The notes: a model not told the origin generated them from the sequence alone. Numbered from the stretch's first letter, positions 1-5,647 are shown. The stretch: 5,919 nt of DNA from Thermoproteota archaeon (GCA_003661265.1 QMVU01000082.1:1-5919), one strand, 5' to 3'. Made by a program: numbers and translations.

Positions 1-362
1 GAATTGGGCTGAAGAAGGTAGCGCTTGCTGGAACCCTTCTCATATCCCTTTCCTTCCCTTTAATGGCTTTATCTCCCTCTCAGATGATTTTCATAGCTTC
101 AGCCCTTTTATTCGAGGTTGGATATGGCCTTAGGTCGCCTCCAATAAGGACCTGGTTTAACAGAGCAGTGCCTAGTGAGGAGAGGGCCACTATCCTGAGC
201 TTAAGGTCAACTCTACTTAGACCCCTGAGCATAACGGGAATGATGATAATGGGTGCCCTATCGGATTACAAGGGGTTCCTTGCAACCTATAGCTGGGGCC
301 TCATAATTTCACTCCCAGCATGCTTCATGCTACTCATCATTCCAGAACCGGATCAGAACTAG
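1..362 (+). CDS. MFS transporter, C-terminal part (5' end outside window)
   Basis: The reading frame is open from base 3 to the TAG at 360-362, so the gene enters from the left and only about 119 C-terminal residues are visible. The internal ATG at 63 is not a credible start because hydrophobic coding sequence continues upstream of it. The protein alternates hydrophobic membrane segments with a short basic cytoplasmic loop. That loop holds an R-x-P-P-I-R-x-W-F-N stretch followed by VPSEERATILSLRS, a pattern typical of the second half of Major Facilitator Superfamily permeases. Two further membrane segments follow and the protein ends in a short polar tail (EPDQN). The substrate cannot be told from this part. 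It converges on the PTS EIIB gene with a 22-bp gap and is probably a separate transcription unit not tied to the PTS cluster. Confidence 0.8.
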   Translation, partial: IGLKKVALAGTLLISLSFPLMALSPSQMIFIASALLFEVGYGLRSPPIRTWFNRAVPSEERATILSLRSTLLRPLSITGMMIMGALSDYKGFLATYSWGLIISLPACFMLLIIPEPDQN

Positions 363-373
363 GGGAATTCCGG

Positions 374-396
374 AAGGAGGAAATTTACTCCTTTTT
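374..396 (+). terminator. Hairpin plus T-run terminator for the MFS gene
   Basis: AAGGAG (374-379) can pair with CTCCTT (388-393) across an 8-nt loop, and a run of five T (392-396) closes the stem and follows it. It lies 12 bp after the MFS stop codon on the + strand and overlaps the last codons of the convergent EIIB gene. T-runs are the main archaeal termination signal, so the hairpin itself may be incidental. Confidence 0.45.
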
Positions 397-699
397 GAGG
401 CCGAGCAATTTTAGTATCTGGTTGACGGCTTCCTCCTCCCCTATCCCGGTTATGAACGGAAAACCGTTCACTATAGGAATCCCCTTTGCGTCCCTCTCGG
501 ATACCGGAGTGTTAGCTACTATCAAATCAGGCTTAAACACCTGTACCTTCCCTCCCACCTCGAAGGTCTTGCAACGGGCCACTGAGATGGGGATGTTCAT
601 CTTCCTAAACCAATCCTCTATCTTGGTGGCTACTAACGTAGCTGTAGCTATGGCAGTACCACACGCTACCAGAATCCTGATCTCCCTCTTGGCGGACAA
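385..699 (-). CDS. PTS galactitol-type EIIB component (phospho-cysteine present)
   Basis: This 104-residue protein is a cytoplasmic PTS EIIB of the galactitol (Gat/Sgc) class, which takes phosphate from EIIA on a cysteine and passes it to the sugar bound in EIIC. The N-terminus has the family signature: a beta strand IRILVA, then Cys13-Gly14-Thr15 and an Ala/Thr-rich turn (AIATATLVA) forming the phosphate loop. The later strand DLIVANTP and the FPFITGIGEEEAV segment match the C-terminal half of GatB/SgcB proteins as I recall them. Length is normal (about 95 residues plus a short charged N-terminus). The start must be the TTG at 699-697: an in-frame TGA lies three codons upstream and the next Met is at residue 34. 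It is transcribed away from the btpA operon and is the most plausible functional partner of the EIIC gene 3 kb away. Confidence 0.88.
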   Translation of the reverse strand: MSAKREIRILVACGTAIATATLVATKIEDWFRKMNIPISVARCKTFEVGGKVQVFKPDLIVANTPVSERDAKGIPIVNGFPFITGIGEEEAVNQILKLLGLKKE

Positions 700-705
700 C
701 TCTTG

Positions 706-711
706 TCACCC
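706..711 (-). promoter_or_regulatory. Ribosome binding site GGGTGA before the TTG start of EIIB
   Basis: On the minus strand GGGTGA lies 6 nt before the TTG, matching the archaeal GGAGGTGA consensus. It supports the TTG start. However, the nearest TATA box predicts transcription starting at about 704-707, so part of this site may not be in the mRNA. Confidence 0.5.
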
Positions 712-721
712 TGAGTACTCG

Positions 722-746
722 CTCCCTCAATAAAAAGTAGAGGGAG
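722..746 (-). promoter_or_regulatory. TATA box of EIIB gene inside a perfect 7-bp inverted repeat
   Basis: On the minus strand ACTTTTTATT (738-729) is a good archaeal TATA element about 30 nt upstream of the TTG start. It is framed by CTCCCTC (722-728) and GAGGGAG (740-746), exact reverse complements, so the TATA box occupies the 11-nt spacer of the repeat. A protein bound to the repeat would block TBP, so it may be an operator. The same ten bases form the promoter core of the second EIIB-like gene at 5268-5277. Confidence 0.5.
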
Positions 747-914
747 GGAAATAGCTACAGCTTGGCGGGTTAAGCAACATAGGCTGATTAACGGCCCCCG
801 CTTCTGATCTGAATGAGAGGAGTGATGAGTGAATGGAAGGAGACGGTAAGCTATGAACCGAGAATCATCGTTCCAGAGTTTCATAAAATCCGCGCGCTAC
901 TAATTCTCCATCCT

Positions 915-939
915 TTCTTAAGAGATTAAGCCTTAAGAA
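915..939. repeat. 8-bp inverted repeat TTCTTAAG / CTTAAGAA
   Basis: TTCTTAAG (915-922) and CTTAAGAA (932-939) are exact reverse complements separated by 9 nt. Arm spacing is about two helical turns centre to centre (17 bp), suited to a dimeric helix-turn-helix protein. There is no T-run after it, so a terminator is unlikely. Confidence 0.4.
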
Positions 940-993
940 CATTACCTCACATGAGGAAGCGTTAAACCAGCATTTAGGTGTCTCCTTCCTCCA

Positions 994-1007
994 AATGGAA
1001 TTCCATT
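994..1007. repeat. Perfect 14-bp palindrome, candidate operator
   Basis: AATGGAATTCCATT is a perfect palindrome with no spacer, centred at 1000/1001, about 95 bp upstream of the btpA TATA box. A gapless 14-bp dyad in non-coding DNA is unlikely by chance at a given spot and is a typical size for a homodimer binding site. I see no second copy of it in the window. Confidence 0.4.
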
Positions 1008-1094
1008 CCCTCTAGGATGGGATGAACCCGGGTATTCCAAAGGTTTTGATCATCAGGTGGCGCGGAGGTCGGTTTCCCCTTCCAAAATCTTCGG

Positions 1095-1128
1095 TTTATA
1101 TTGGAGCTCGGCCTTTCTTTCACGGTGA
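1095..1128 (+). promoter_or_regulatory. TATA box and ribosome binding site of the btpA-M42-epimerase operon
   Basis: TTTATATT (1095-1102) is a good archaeal TATA box, predicting transcription from about 1122-1127. GGTGA (1124-1128) follows and lies 4 nt before an in-frame TTG (1133) and 10 nt before ATG (1139). This places the operon's first start codon at 1133 or 1139, not at the upstream ATG 1022, which would lie before the promoter. Confidence 0.6.
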
Positions 1129-1138
1129 ATTCTTGGAA

Positions 1139-1945
1139 ATGTTGGATCTTGAGAGGATTTTCGGTACGATCAAGCCCATAATAGGTATGGTCCACCTAGC
1201 ACCCCTTCCAGCTTCCCCGTTCTTCAACCCGGCTGATTACCCGGAGAAGATAGTTCATAGGGCTCTGTCAGACGTAAGGGCCTTGCAGAGAGGAGGGATA
1301 GATGGAATTCTTTTTTCGAATGAGGGCGACAGGCCTTATTCGTTTAAGGTTGGTCCTGAGACGGTTTCATCCATGGCCTTTGTGATAGGCAGGGTTTTCG
1401 ATGAAATAGAGGTGCCTTTCGGTGTTGATGTCATATGGGACCCTTACGCGACCATAGGCTTGGCCAAGGCCGTTGGCGCAAATTTCGCCAGAACAATAGT
1501 TTCTGGCTCATTTGCAAGCGATCTCGGAATAATAGACGTAAAAGGAGGCGAGGTTTTGAGGTATAGAAAGAGGTTAGGGGCTGAGGACATTCCCCTGTTC
1601 GCTTACATAAACCCGGAGTTCGGGGTCCCCCTTGGTGGAAGGGACGTTGCGACCATAGCAAAGGGTTTGAGCTTCTTATCAGTTGCAGATGTCTTCTGCG
1701 TTTCTGGGCCAAGGACGGGAACACCTCCAACCGTTGATGACATCAGATCCGTTAAAGAGGCAGTACCTGATGTTCCCGTCTTTCTCAACACGGGTGCTAA
1801 CAAGGAGAACATAACAAGCTTCCTAGAAGTTGTTGACGGCGTAATAGTCGGGACAAGCCTGAAGAAGGGGGGCATAACCTGGAATCCGGTCGACGAGGCA
1901 AGGGTAAAGGAGTTCATGGAGGTAGTTAGGAGGGCCAGGAGGTGA
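1139..1945 (+). CDS. BtpA/SgcQ-family TIM-barrel protein
   Basis: This 268-residue protein belongs to the BtpA family, named for a cyanobacterial photosystem I biogenesis factor and predicted to fold as a (beta/alpha)8 barrel. Family marks are the N-terminal GTxKPIIGMVHLxPLPxSP (residues 9-27), FSNE and PY (59-67), KVGPET (70-75), PFGVDVIWDP (93-102), ASD (126-128), CVSGPRTGT (187-195), NTGxNxEN (217-224) and a C-terminal VDEARVKEFMEVV. The same blocks occur in E. coli SgcQ as I remember it, so it resembles SgcQ more than the photosynthetic BtpA; orthology is not shown. The biochemical role is unknown; a sugar-phosphate or glycosyl substrate is likely from the barrel fold and the neighbours. 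The start is taken as ATG 1139 because family homology begins there; TTG 1133 fits the ribosome binding site better and adds two residues. First gene of a three-gene operon. Confidence 0.88.
   Translation: MLDLERIFGTIKPIIGMVHLAPLPASPFFNPADYPEKIVHRALSDVRALQRGGIDGILFSNEGDRPYSFKVGPETVSSMAFVIGRVFDEIEVPFGVDVIWDPYATIGLAKAVGANFARTIVSGSFASDLGIIDVKGGEVLRYRKRLGAEDIPLFAYINPEFGVPLGGRDVATIAKGLSFLSVADVFCVSGPRTGTPPTVDDIRSVKEAVPDVPVFLNTGANKENITSFLEVVDGVIVGTSLKKGGITWNPVDEARVKEFMEVVRRARR
1937..1945 (+). promoter_or_regulatory. Ribosome binding site of the M42 gene, embedded in the btpA stop
   Basis: AGGAGGTGA is a near-perfect archaeal Shine-Dalgarno sequence whose last three bases are the btpA stop codon. 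It is 6 nt before ATG 1952 and directly abuts GTG 1946, so it selects ATG 1952 as the start. Confidence 0.75.
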
Positions 1946-1951
1946 GTGATC

Positions 1952-3040
1952 ATGGTTGATTTCGAGCTTATGAGGAAATTAACTGAGATACCAGCTGTCT
2001 CAGGTCATGAAGATCCGATGATCAGGTTCCTAAAGCCTTACATGGAGAAGAGGGCTGACGATGTGAGAATGGACAGGTTGGGCAACCTGGCTGCGACCAT
2101 AAAGGGCACCGATCCCGAGGCTCCCAGCATAATGGTGCTCTCCCACATGGATGAGGTCGGCCTAATGGTCAGGAGAATAGAGCCCAATGGCTTCCTAAGG
2201 GTGATAAGGATAGGTGGGATAGAGGAGAGGTCCCTTCTCTCCACCCAAGTCAGGGTAATAACGGAGGAGGGAGAAGTCCCCGGAGTGGTTGGCTTGGAGG
2301 CCCATCACGTCAGGCCAGCTGAGAAGAAGTACGTAGTACCACCGGCTGATCAGATGTACGTTGATGTAGGGGCTAGGAGCAAGGAAGAGGCTGAAGAGAT
2401 GGGGATAAGGGTTGGAGATACGATAACGTACATGCCAAACTTCAGGGAGCTCGGAAGAGACCTGATAATGAGCAAGACCATGGACAACAGGGCCCCACTT
2501 ACCGTAATGCTTGAAGCCTTGGACTACTTCTCCAAGAACAGACCAAAGGCAACGATCCACTTCGTTGCAAGTGTCCTCGAGGAGATGAATCAGAGGGGTC
2601 CTCTGCCCATGGCCAGGATCCTGAAGCCAGACGCTGTCCTAAACTTGGAGGTCTGCATAGCAACCGATACGCCTGACCTAGCTGGCGTGGCAGCGGATGT
2701 AAGGCTTGGACTTGGACCGGCCGTCTACCTCTACTCCTTCCACGGAAGGGGAACTCTGGGAGGTCTGTTTCCACATCCAAGCCTCTTGAAGCTGGCTGAA
2801 AGGGTTGCGGAGGAGGAGGACATACCTCACCAGAGGGAGGTTGTCATAGGCGTCGTTACCGAGACCGCCTGGTTGCAGCTTGAGGGGGAGGGAGTTCCAT
2901 CCATGGATTTCGGTTTGCCCTGCAGGTACACTCACTGCCCAAACGAGGTAATATCCAAGAGCGATGCTGAAAACATGCTAAGGCTTGTCCTGAGATTCCT
3001 CGAGAGGTTAGACAGGGACTTCAGGCTTGAAAGGGGATGA
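1952..3040 (+). CDS. M42-family metallopeptidase homologue (FrvX/SgcX-like)
   Basis: This 362-residue protein has the di-metal aminopeptidase layout of family M42, which forms large tetrahedral cytosolic aminopeptidases in archaea. Visible sites are IPAVSGHED (13-21), SHMDEVG (64-70) with ligand His65, SKTMDNR (174-180) with the bridging Asp178, LEE (209-211) with general base Glu210 and ligand Glu211, NLEVCIATDTP (231-241) and RYTHCP (325-330) with ligand His328. Two places differ from the usual pattern: the ligand normally Asp in this family is Glu233, and the usual EEVGxRG is EEMNQRG. The common GGTDAG block reads GVVTETA. M42 homologues also sit in PTS operons of E. coli (frvX, sgcX), where their substrate is unclear, so a function on a sugar-derived compound cannot be excluded. 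It follows btpA by 6 bp and overlaps the epimerase gene by 4 bp (ATGA). Confidence 0.9.
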   Translation: MVDFELMRKLTEIPAVSGHEDPMIRFLKPYMEKRADDVRMDRLGNLAATIKGTDPEAPSIMVLSHMDEVGLMVRRIEPNGFLRVIRIGGIEERSLLSTQVRVITEEGEVPGVVGLEAHHVRPAEKKYVVPPADQMYVDVGARSKEEAEEMGIRVGDTITYMPNFRELGRDLIMSKTMDNRAPLTVMLEALDYFSKNRPKATIHFVASVLEEMNQRGPLPMARILKPDAVLNLEVCIATDTPDLAGVAADVRLGLGPAVYLYSFHGRGTLGGLFPHPSLLKLAERVAEEEDIPHQREVVIGVVTETAWLQLEGEGVPSMDFGLPCRYTHCPNEVISKSDAENMLRLVLRFLERLDRDFRLERG

Positions 3041-3756
3041 GCTTGTCCAGCTCTCCTAAAGTTAAGATAGTGGCTTCCCTTGCTGCGGCCAACCTTCTCA
3101 ATCTGGGAAGAGAATTGAGGCTTCTGGAAGAAGCTCAAGCTGATGGAGTACACATCGACGTATCTGACGGACATTTTGCAACCGACATTGGTTTTGGGCC
3201 CTCTTTCGTTAGAGCCATCAGCAGGGCAACGAGGCTCCCGGTATCTGTTCATTTAATGGTTGAGGAGCCATCCCGCCTCCTCAAATATTACATTGAAGCG
3301 GGAGCAAGCAGGATATACGTTCATCCCGAATCAAAAGTCAACCTAACAAGGGCTTTGAGGAGAATTAAGTCCTTGGGAGGCGAGGCAGGGATAGCCCTTC
3401 TTCCCTCCACCCCAATTTCCCTTGCGCTGGAAGCCTTGCTCTGGGCAGACTCCCTCCTCCTTCTCTCAAACTGCAACTCATGCTACCTAGAATGGGACGA
3501 CTCCGAGTTCCTCGAAAACATCCCAGCCAGGATATTTGAGGCAGCAAACATACTAAAGCGAAGATCTCTCTCCATAGACCTAGGAGTAGATGGAGGTATT
3601 AGAAAAGAGTTCATACCCAAGATAGTTGAGGCAGGCGCAAACCTCCTGATAATGGGGTCCGCGATCTTTTCTAAGGGGGATCCCGTTGGTTCCATTAGGG
3701 AGATAAGGGAGATCCTGAAGGCAGGACAGAGTAACACGAAACGAGTTAGGGAATGA
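3037..3756 (+). CDS. Ribulose-phosphate 3-epimerase-family protein (SgcE/AlsE-like)
   Basis: This 239-residue TIM barrel belongs to the family that epimerises C3 of ketose phosphates with a metal ion. The expected ligands are all present: His39 and Asp41 in HIDVSDGHF, His72 in VHLMV and Asp185 in VDGG; Asp41 and Asp185 would be the acid/base pair. The phosphate-binding end GSAIF (207-211) is kept. Differences from true Rpe are clear: the N-terminal PSILSAD is ASLAAAN, the VMDG Met is Ser43, and the flexible NPGFGGQ lid over the substrate is replaced by a Cys-containing NCNSCYLEW segment (145-153). The opening SLAAANLLNLGREL resembles E. coli SgcE as I recall it. It is therefore probably not housekeeping Rpe but an epimerase for the PTS product. 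ATG overlaps the M42 stop (ATGA), implying translational coupling. Confidence 0.85.
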   Translation: MSLSSSPKVKIVASLAAANLLNLGRELRLLEEAQADGVHIDVSDGHFATDIGFGPSFVRAISRATRLPVSVHLMVEEPSRLLKYYIEAGASRIYVHPESKVNLTRALRRIKSLGGEAGIALLPSTPISLALEALLWADSLLLLSNCNSCYLEWDDSEFLENIPARIFEAANILKRRSLSIDLGVDGGIRKEFIPKIVEAGANLLIMGSAIFSKGDPVGSIREIREILKAGQSNTKRVRE

Positions 3757-3759
3757 AAT

Positions 3760-3808
3760 AGAAAAGAGAAAAGAAAAAAGAAAGAGAAGAGAAGGGAAGA
3801 GGGAGGAG
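3760..3808 (-). terminator. 49-nt homopurine/homopyrimidine tract, T-rich terminator of EIIC
   Basis: Every base from 3760 to 3808 on the + strand is A or G. Read on the minus strand it is a C/T tract that becomes T-rich away from the gene, with a six-T run (revcomp of the A-run around 3774-3779), just after the EIIC stop. U-rich RNA is the archaeal termination signal, so it should end EIIC transcripts. On the + strand it offers no T-run for the epimerase operon. Confidence 0.55.
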
Positions 3809-3809
3809 T

Positions 3810-5174
3810 TCACTTATAGAGCTTGCTGAACGCCTCCTTTAGTCCCTTTACCCTGTCCGCAAAGAGGAATATGCCTATTATAATTATGAGTAGCAGGTAG
3901 TTCGCCCCTTCAGGCAGCTTTGAGGCCAATACGGCGACGGGTATCATGGGCTGCAGCCAGATGCATCCTATTGGAGCTGCATCCGGTGCAATTGCTCCTA
4001 TGGATTTGGCAGTCTCAGTGAAGATCGGTACCCACCAGGAGCCCAAGTACTGCCATATTATCATGATTATCGTCCCCATTATCGTCGACTTTATCAGGTC
4101 TCCCTTGAAGAAGGGAACAGCCGCTACTACGAAGAACGGGGTCGCAGCTAGGTCGGCGTAGGGCAGAACGTTTATCCCTGGGAAGACGGCGGCTATCACT
4201 AAGACGATTGGGATCAATATGAGTCCGGCTGCAACGGTCGTCGGATGCCCTATGGCTATAGCTGCGTCCATCCCTATGTATATCTCCTTTCCTGGGAACC
4301 TGGTTCTCATGTACTCGGTCACTGCATCGGCTATAGCTCTTAGACCCTCCATTATAATGCCTATAACCCTTGGAAGGAGCTCCATTACAGCCGCAGAAGC
4401 CATAGCTACCTTGGCAATGTCAAGAGGCCCGTAACCAGCTAGGATGGCTATTACAGCACCCAGGACAAGGCCTATTACTAGGGGCTCCCCTAGCACCCCC
4501 AGTTTCTCCCTTACGGTCTCAGGATCTGCCTTTGGAGTTGGAACGGCATCAACCAGAGGCTTGAATATGGCTATAAACGGTATGGAGCCCACCCAGCCTC
4601 CACCTTGAGGTATCGAGTAGCCCTTGTAGCCTGGGAACAGGTCCCATAGTGGCTTCACAGTCCAATCTCCAACCTTTAGGCACATGACCTCGTAAGTTAT
4701 CGCTGCTAGGAAGGCGAATGGCAGGTTCTGCGTTAGGGTGTAGACGGTCCCTCCTACGAAGGCCCAGTGCCAGAAGTTCCACACGTCTATGTCGAAGGTC
4801 TTGGTCAGCTTGGCAGCTAGGAGTATTAGATTTACTACGATGCCTACTGGGATTATGGCTGCTCCGACCATTGTTCCATAGGCTATTGCAGCCATTATCG
4901 GCCATCCTACGTCAACGGCTGTGAACTGCAGGCCTGTCCTGTTCACCATCGCTTGGGAGGCTGGGACCATGGTACCGAAGAACAGGTTAAACACAAGCCC
5001 AAGTGCAATCCATCCGACTCCGATTATGATAGCGGCCCTAAAGGCCCTTCCTGGCTTAGCTCTGAAGATAACAGCTATTATGAAGAGGAAGATTGGTAAC
5101 CAGATTTGTTGACCAGCAGCAGAGAGTATATCACTTATCTTCTGTAAAATTCCGGCAAGAAGCAAGGCTAACAT
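3810..5174 (-). CDS. PTS galactitol-type EIIC permease (SgcC/GatC-like)
   Basis: This 454-residue integral membrane protein carries the sugar across the membrane while it is phosphorylated by EIIB. It is hydrophobic throughout, with roughly ten or more membrane segments. Family blocks include VDVGWP (87-92), TKTFDIDVWNFWHW (124-137), YSIPQGGG (186-193), GEPLVIGLVLG (229-239) followed by LAGYG, LLPRVIGIIMEGL (266-278), KEIYIGMDAAIAIGHPTT (296-313) and NVLPYADLAATPFF (335-348). The GMDxAxxxGHPTT block with its His310 looks closer to SgcC than to GatC, as I recall those sequences. No EIIA or EIIB domain is fused to it. The start ATG has an AGGTGA ribosome binding site 4 nt upstream and a TATA box. 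It is transcribed divergently from the cysteine-less EIIB-like gene. The substrate (a polyol, pentose or similar) cannot be decided. Confidence 0.93.
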   Translation of the reverse strand: MLALLLAGILQKISDILSAAGQQIWLPIFLFIIAVIFRAKPGRAFRAAIIIGVGWIALGLVFNLFFGTMVPASQAMVNRTGLQFTAVDVGWPIMAAIAYGTMVGAAIIPVGIVVNLILLAAKLTKTFDIDVWNFWHWAFVGGTVYTLTQNLPFAFLAAITYEVMCLKVGDWTVKPLWDLFPGYKGYSIPQGGGWVGSIPFIAIFKPLVDAVPTPKADPETVREKLGVLGEPLVIGLVLGAVIAILAGYGPLDIAKVAMASAAVMELLPRVIGIIMEGLRAIADAVTEYMRTRFPGKEIYIGMDAAIAIGHPTTVAAGLILIPIVLVIAAVFPGINVLPYADLAATPFFVVAAVPFFKGDLIKSTIMGTIIMIIWQYLGSWWVPIFTETAKSIGAIAPDAAPIGCIWLQPMIPVAVLASKLPEGANYLLLIIIIGIFLFADRVKGLKEAFSKLYK

Positions 5175-5178
5175 ACTG

Positions 5179-5184
5179 TCACCT
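5179..5184 (-). promoter_or_regulatory. Ribosome binding site AGGTGA of EIIC
   Basis: On the minus strand AGGTGA lies 4 nt before the EIIC ATG (5174-5172), fixing the start codon. Confidence 0.65.
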
Positions 5185-5218
5185 ACTACGGTTATTTCTC
5201 CGTCTTTCGGCTAATTCC

Positions 5219-5226
5219 TTATAAAC
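5219..5226 (-). promoter_or_regulatory. TATA box of the EIIC gene
   Basis: On the minus strand GTTTATAA is preceded by AAAA, a plausible BRE. Transcription is expected about 25 nt downstream, near 5194-5196, giving a leader of about 20 nt that contains the AGGTGA site. Confidence 0.6.
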
Positions 5227-5230
5227 TTTT

Positions 5231-5286
5231 GTCGTAATAAAGTATCTAGAAGTCGCATCCAAAGGGGACTTTTTATTAATTACGAC
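5231..5286. repeat. Inverted repeat GTCGTAAT / ATTACGAC in the divergent promoter region
   Basis: GTCGTAAT (5231-5238) and ATTACGAC (5279-5286) are exact reverse complements, 48 bp apart centre to centre. The left arm sits immediately upstream of the EIIC TATA/BRE, and the right arm overlaps the downstream edge of the EIIB-like TATA box. The arrangement suits a shared operator for both divergent genes. Confidence 0.45.
5268..5280 (+). promoter_or_regulatory. TATA box of the EIIB-like gene (leaderless start)
   Basis: ACTTTTTATTAAT is a strong T/A-rich archaeal TATA element centred about 26 bp before ATG 5300. That spacing puts the transcription start at or next to the start codon. No GGTGA-type ribosome binding site is present upstream, which agrees with a leaderless mRNA. 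Confidence 0.55.
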
Positions 5287-5299
5287 ACTCTTCTCCTTG

Positions 5300-5647
5300 A
5301 TGGTGAGTTATAGGATCCTAGTGGTTACCGGCGTTGGAACTGGAGGCTGGACATCTAAGATGGCAGCCGATCGGGTCAAAGAGGAGCTGGAGAAGAAGGG
5401 GATAAAGGGCGTTGAGACGAAAACATGCAAAGTAGCGGATCTCAAGATATTGCTGGATAGTTGGCTTCCTGATGTGGTGATAACCGTCATAGGAAGGGAG
5501 ACCGACTTAAATCTCCCTGAGGGCCTGCCTGTTTTTAGCGGGGTCAGCTTAGTTTCGGGAGTAGGGATGGAACCCATCATAGATGGGATACTGGAGGCCT
5601 TAAGGAGACCTCATTGGGCTGGCATCGACAGGGAGAGCAGAGTTTAG
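5300..5647 (+). CDS. PTS EIIB-like protein lacking the phospho-cysteine
   Basis: This 115-residue cytoplasmic protein has the EIIB (galactitol-type) fold pattern: strand YRILVV, a glycine-rich loop, helix TSKMAADRVKEELEKKG, strand VETKTCKVADL, strand DVVITVI, and a late LPVFSGVSLVSGVGMEPIIDGILEAL that matches FPFITGIGEEEAV of the other EIIB and the VHGMPFVSGVG region of GatB as I recall it. The position of the phosphorylated Cys is Thr10, and the loop TGVGTGGWTS is about two residues longer than CGTxxxTS. The only cysteine is Cys43, near a position where GatB-type proteins also have one. It therefore probably cannot act as a normal phosphocarrier and may be a regulatory or structural paralogue. 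ATG 5300 is chosen over TTG 5297 and GTG 5303 from promoter spacing. Its TAG overlaps the convergent EIIA stop by 4 bp. Confidence 0.8.
   Translation: MVSYRILVVTGVGTGGWTSKMAADRVKEELEKKGIKGVETKTCKVADLKILLDSWLPDVVITVIGRETDLNLPEGLPVFSGVSLVSGVGMEPIIDGILEALRRPHWAGIDRESRV

Larger units (their letters stand above)
747..1094. other. Intergenic regulatory region between EIIB (-) and the btpA operon (+)
   Basis: I find no credible gene here. The short open frames on either strand show no recognisable motif, no ribosome binding site and run over the flanking promoters. No tRNA cloverleaf is visible. The content I can support is two inverted repeats (915-939 and 994-1007), listed separately, plus a small imperfect palindrome CCTCA-CA-TGAGG at 945-956. 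The density of dyads and the divergent arrangement suggest that the region carries operators for one or both transcription units. Confidence 0.5.

Noticed and set aside
822..880. GTGATGA resembling a C box, possible C/D-box small RNA
   Set aside because: No CTGA D box or convincing C'/D' pair follows within the usual 50-60 nt on either strand.
666..884. 72-codon open frame on the minus strand upstream of EIIB
   Set aside because: No ribosome binding site or recognisable motif, and it runs through the EIIB promoter and start in another frame.
1011..1090. Possible tRNA-like segment with GAACCCGGGTATTCC
   Set aside because: No acceptor stem, anticodon arm or CCA-proximal pairing can be assembled around it.
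5327..5356. Glycine-rich TGVGTGGWTS loop as a Walker A ATP-binding site
   Set aside because: No lysine in the required position, and the surrounding pattern matches the EIIB phosphate loop.
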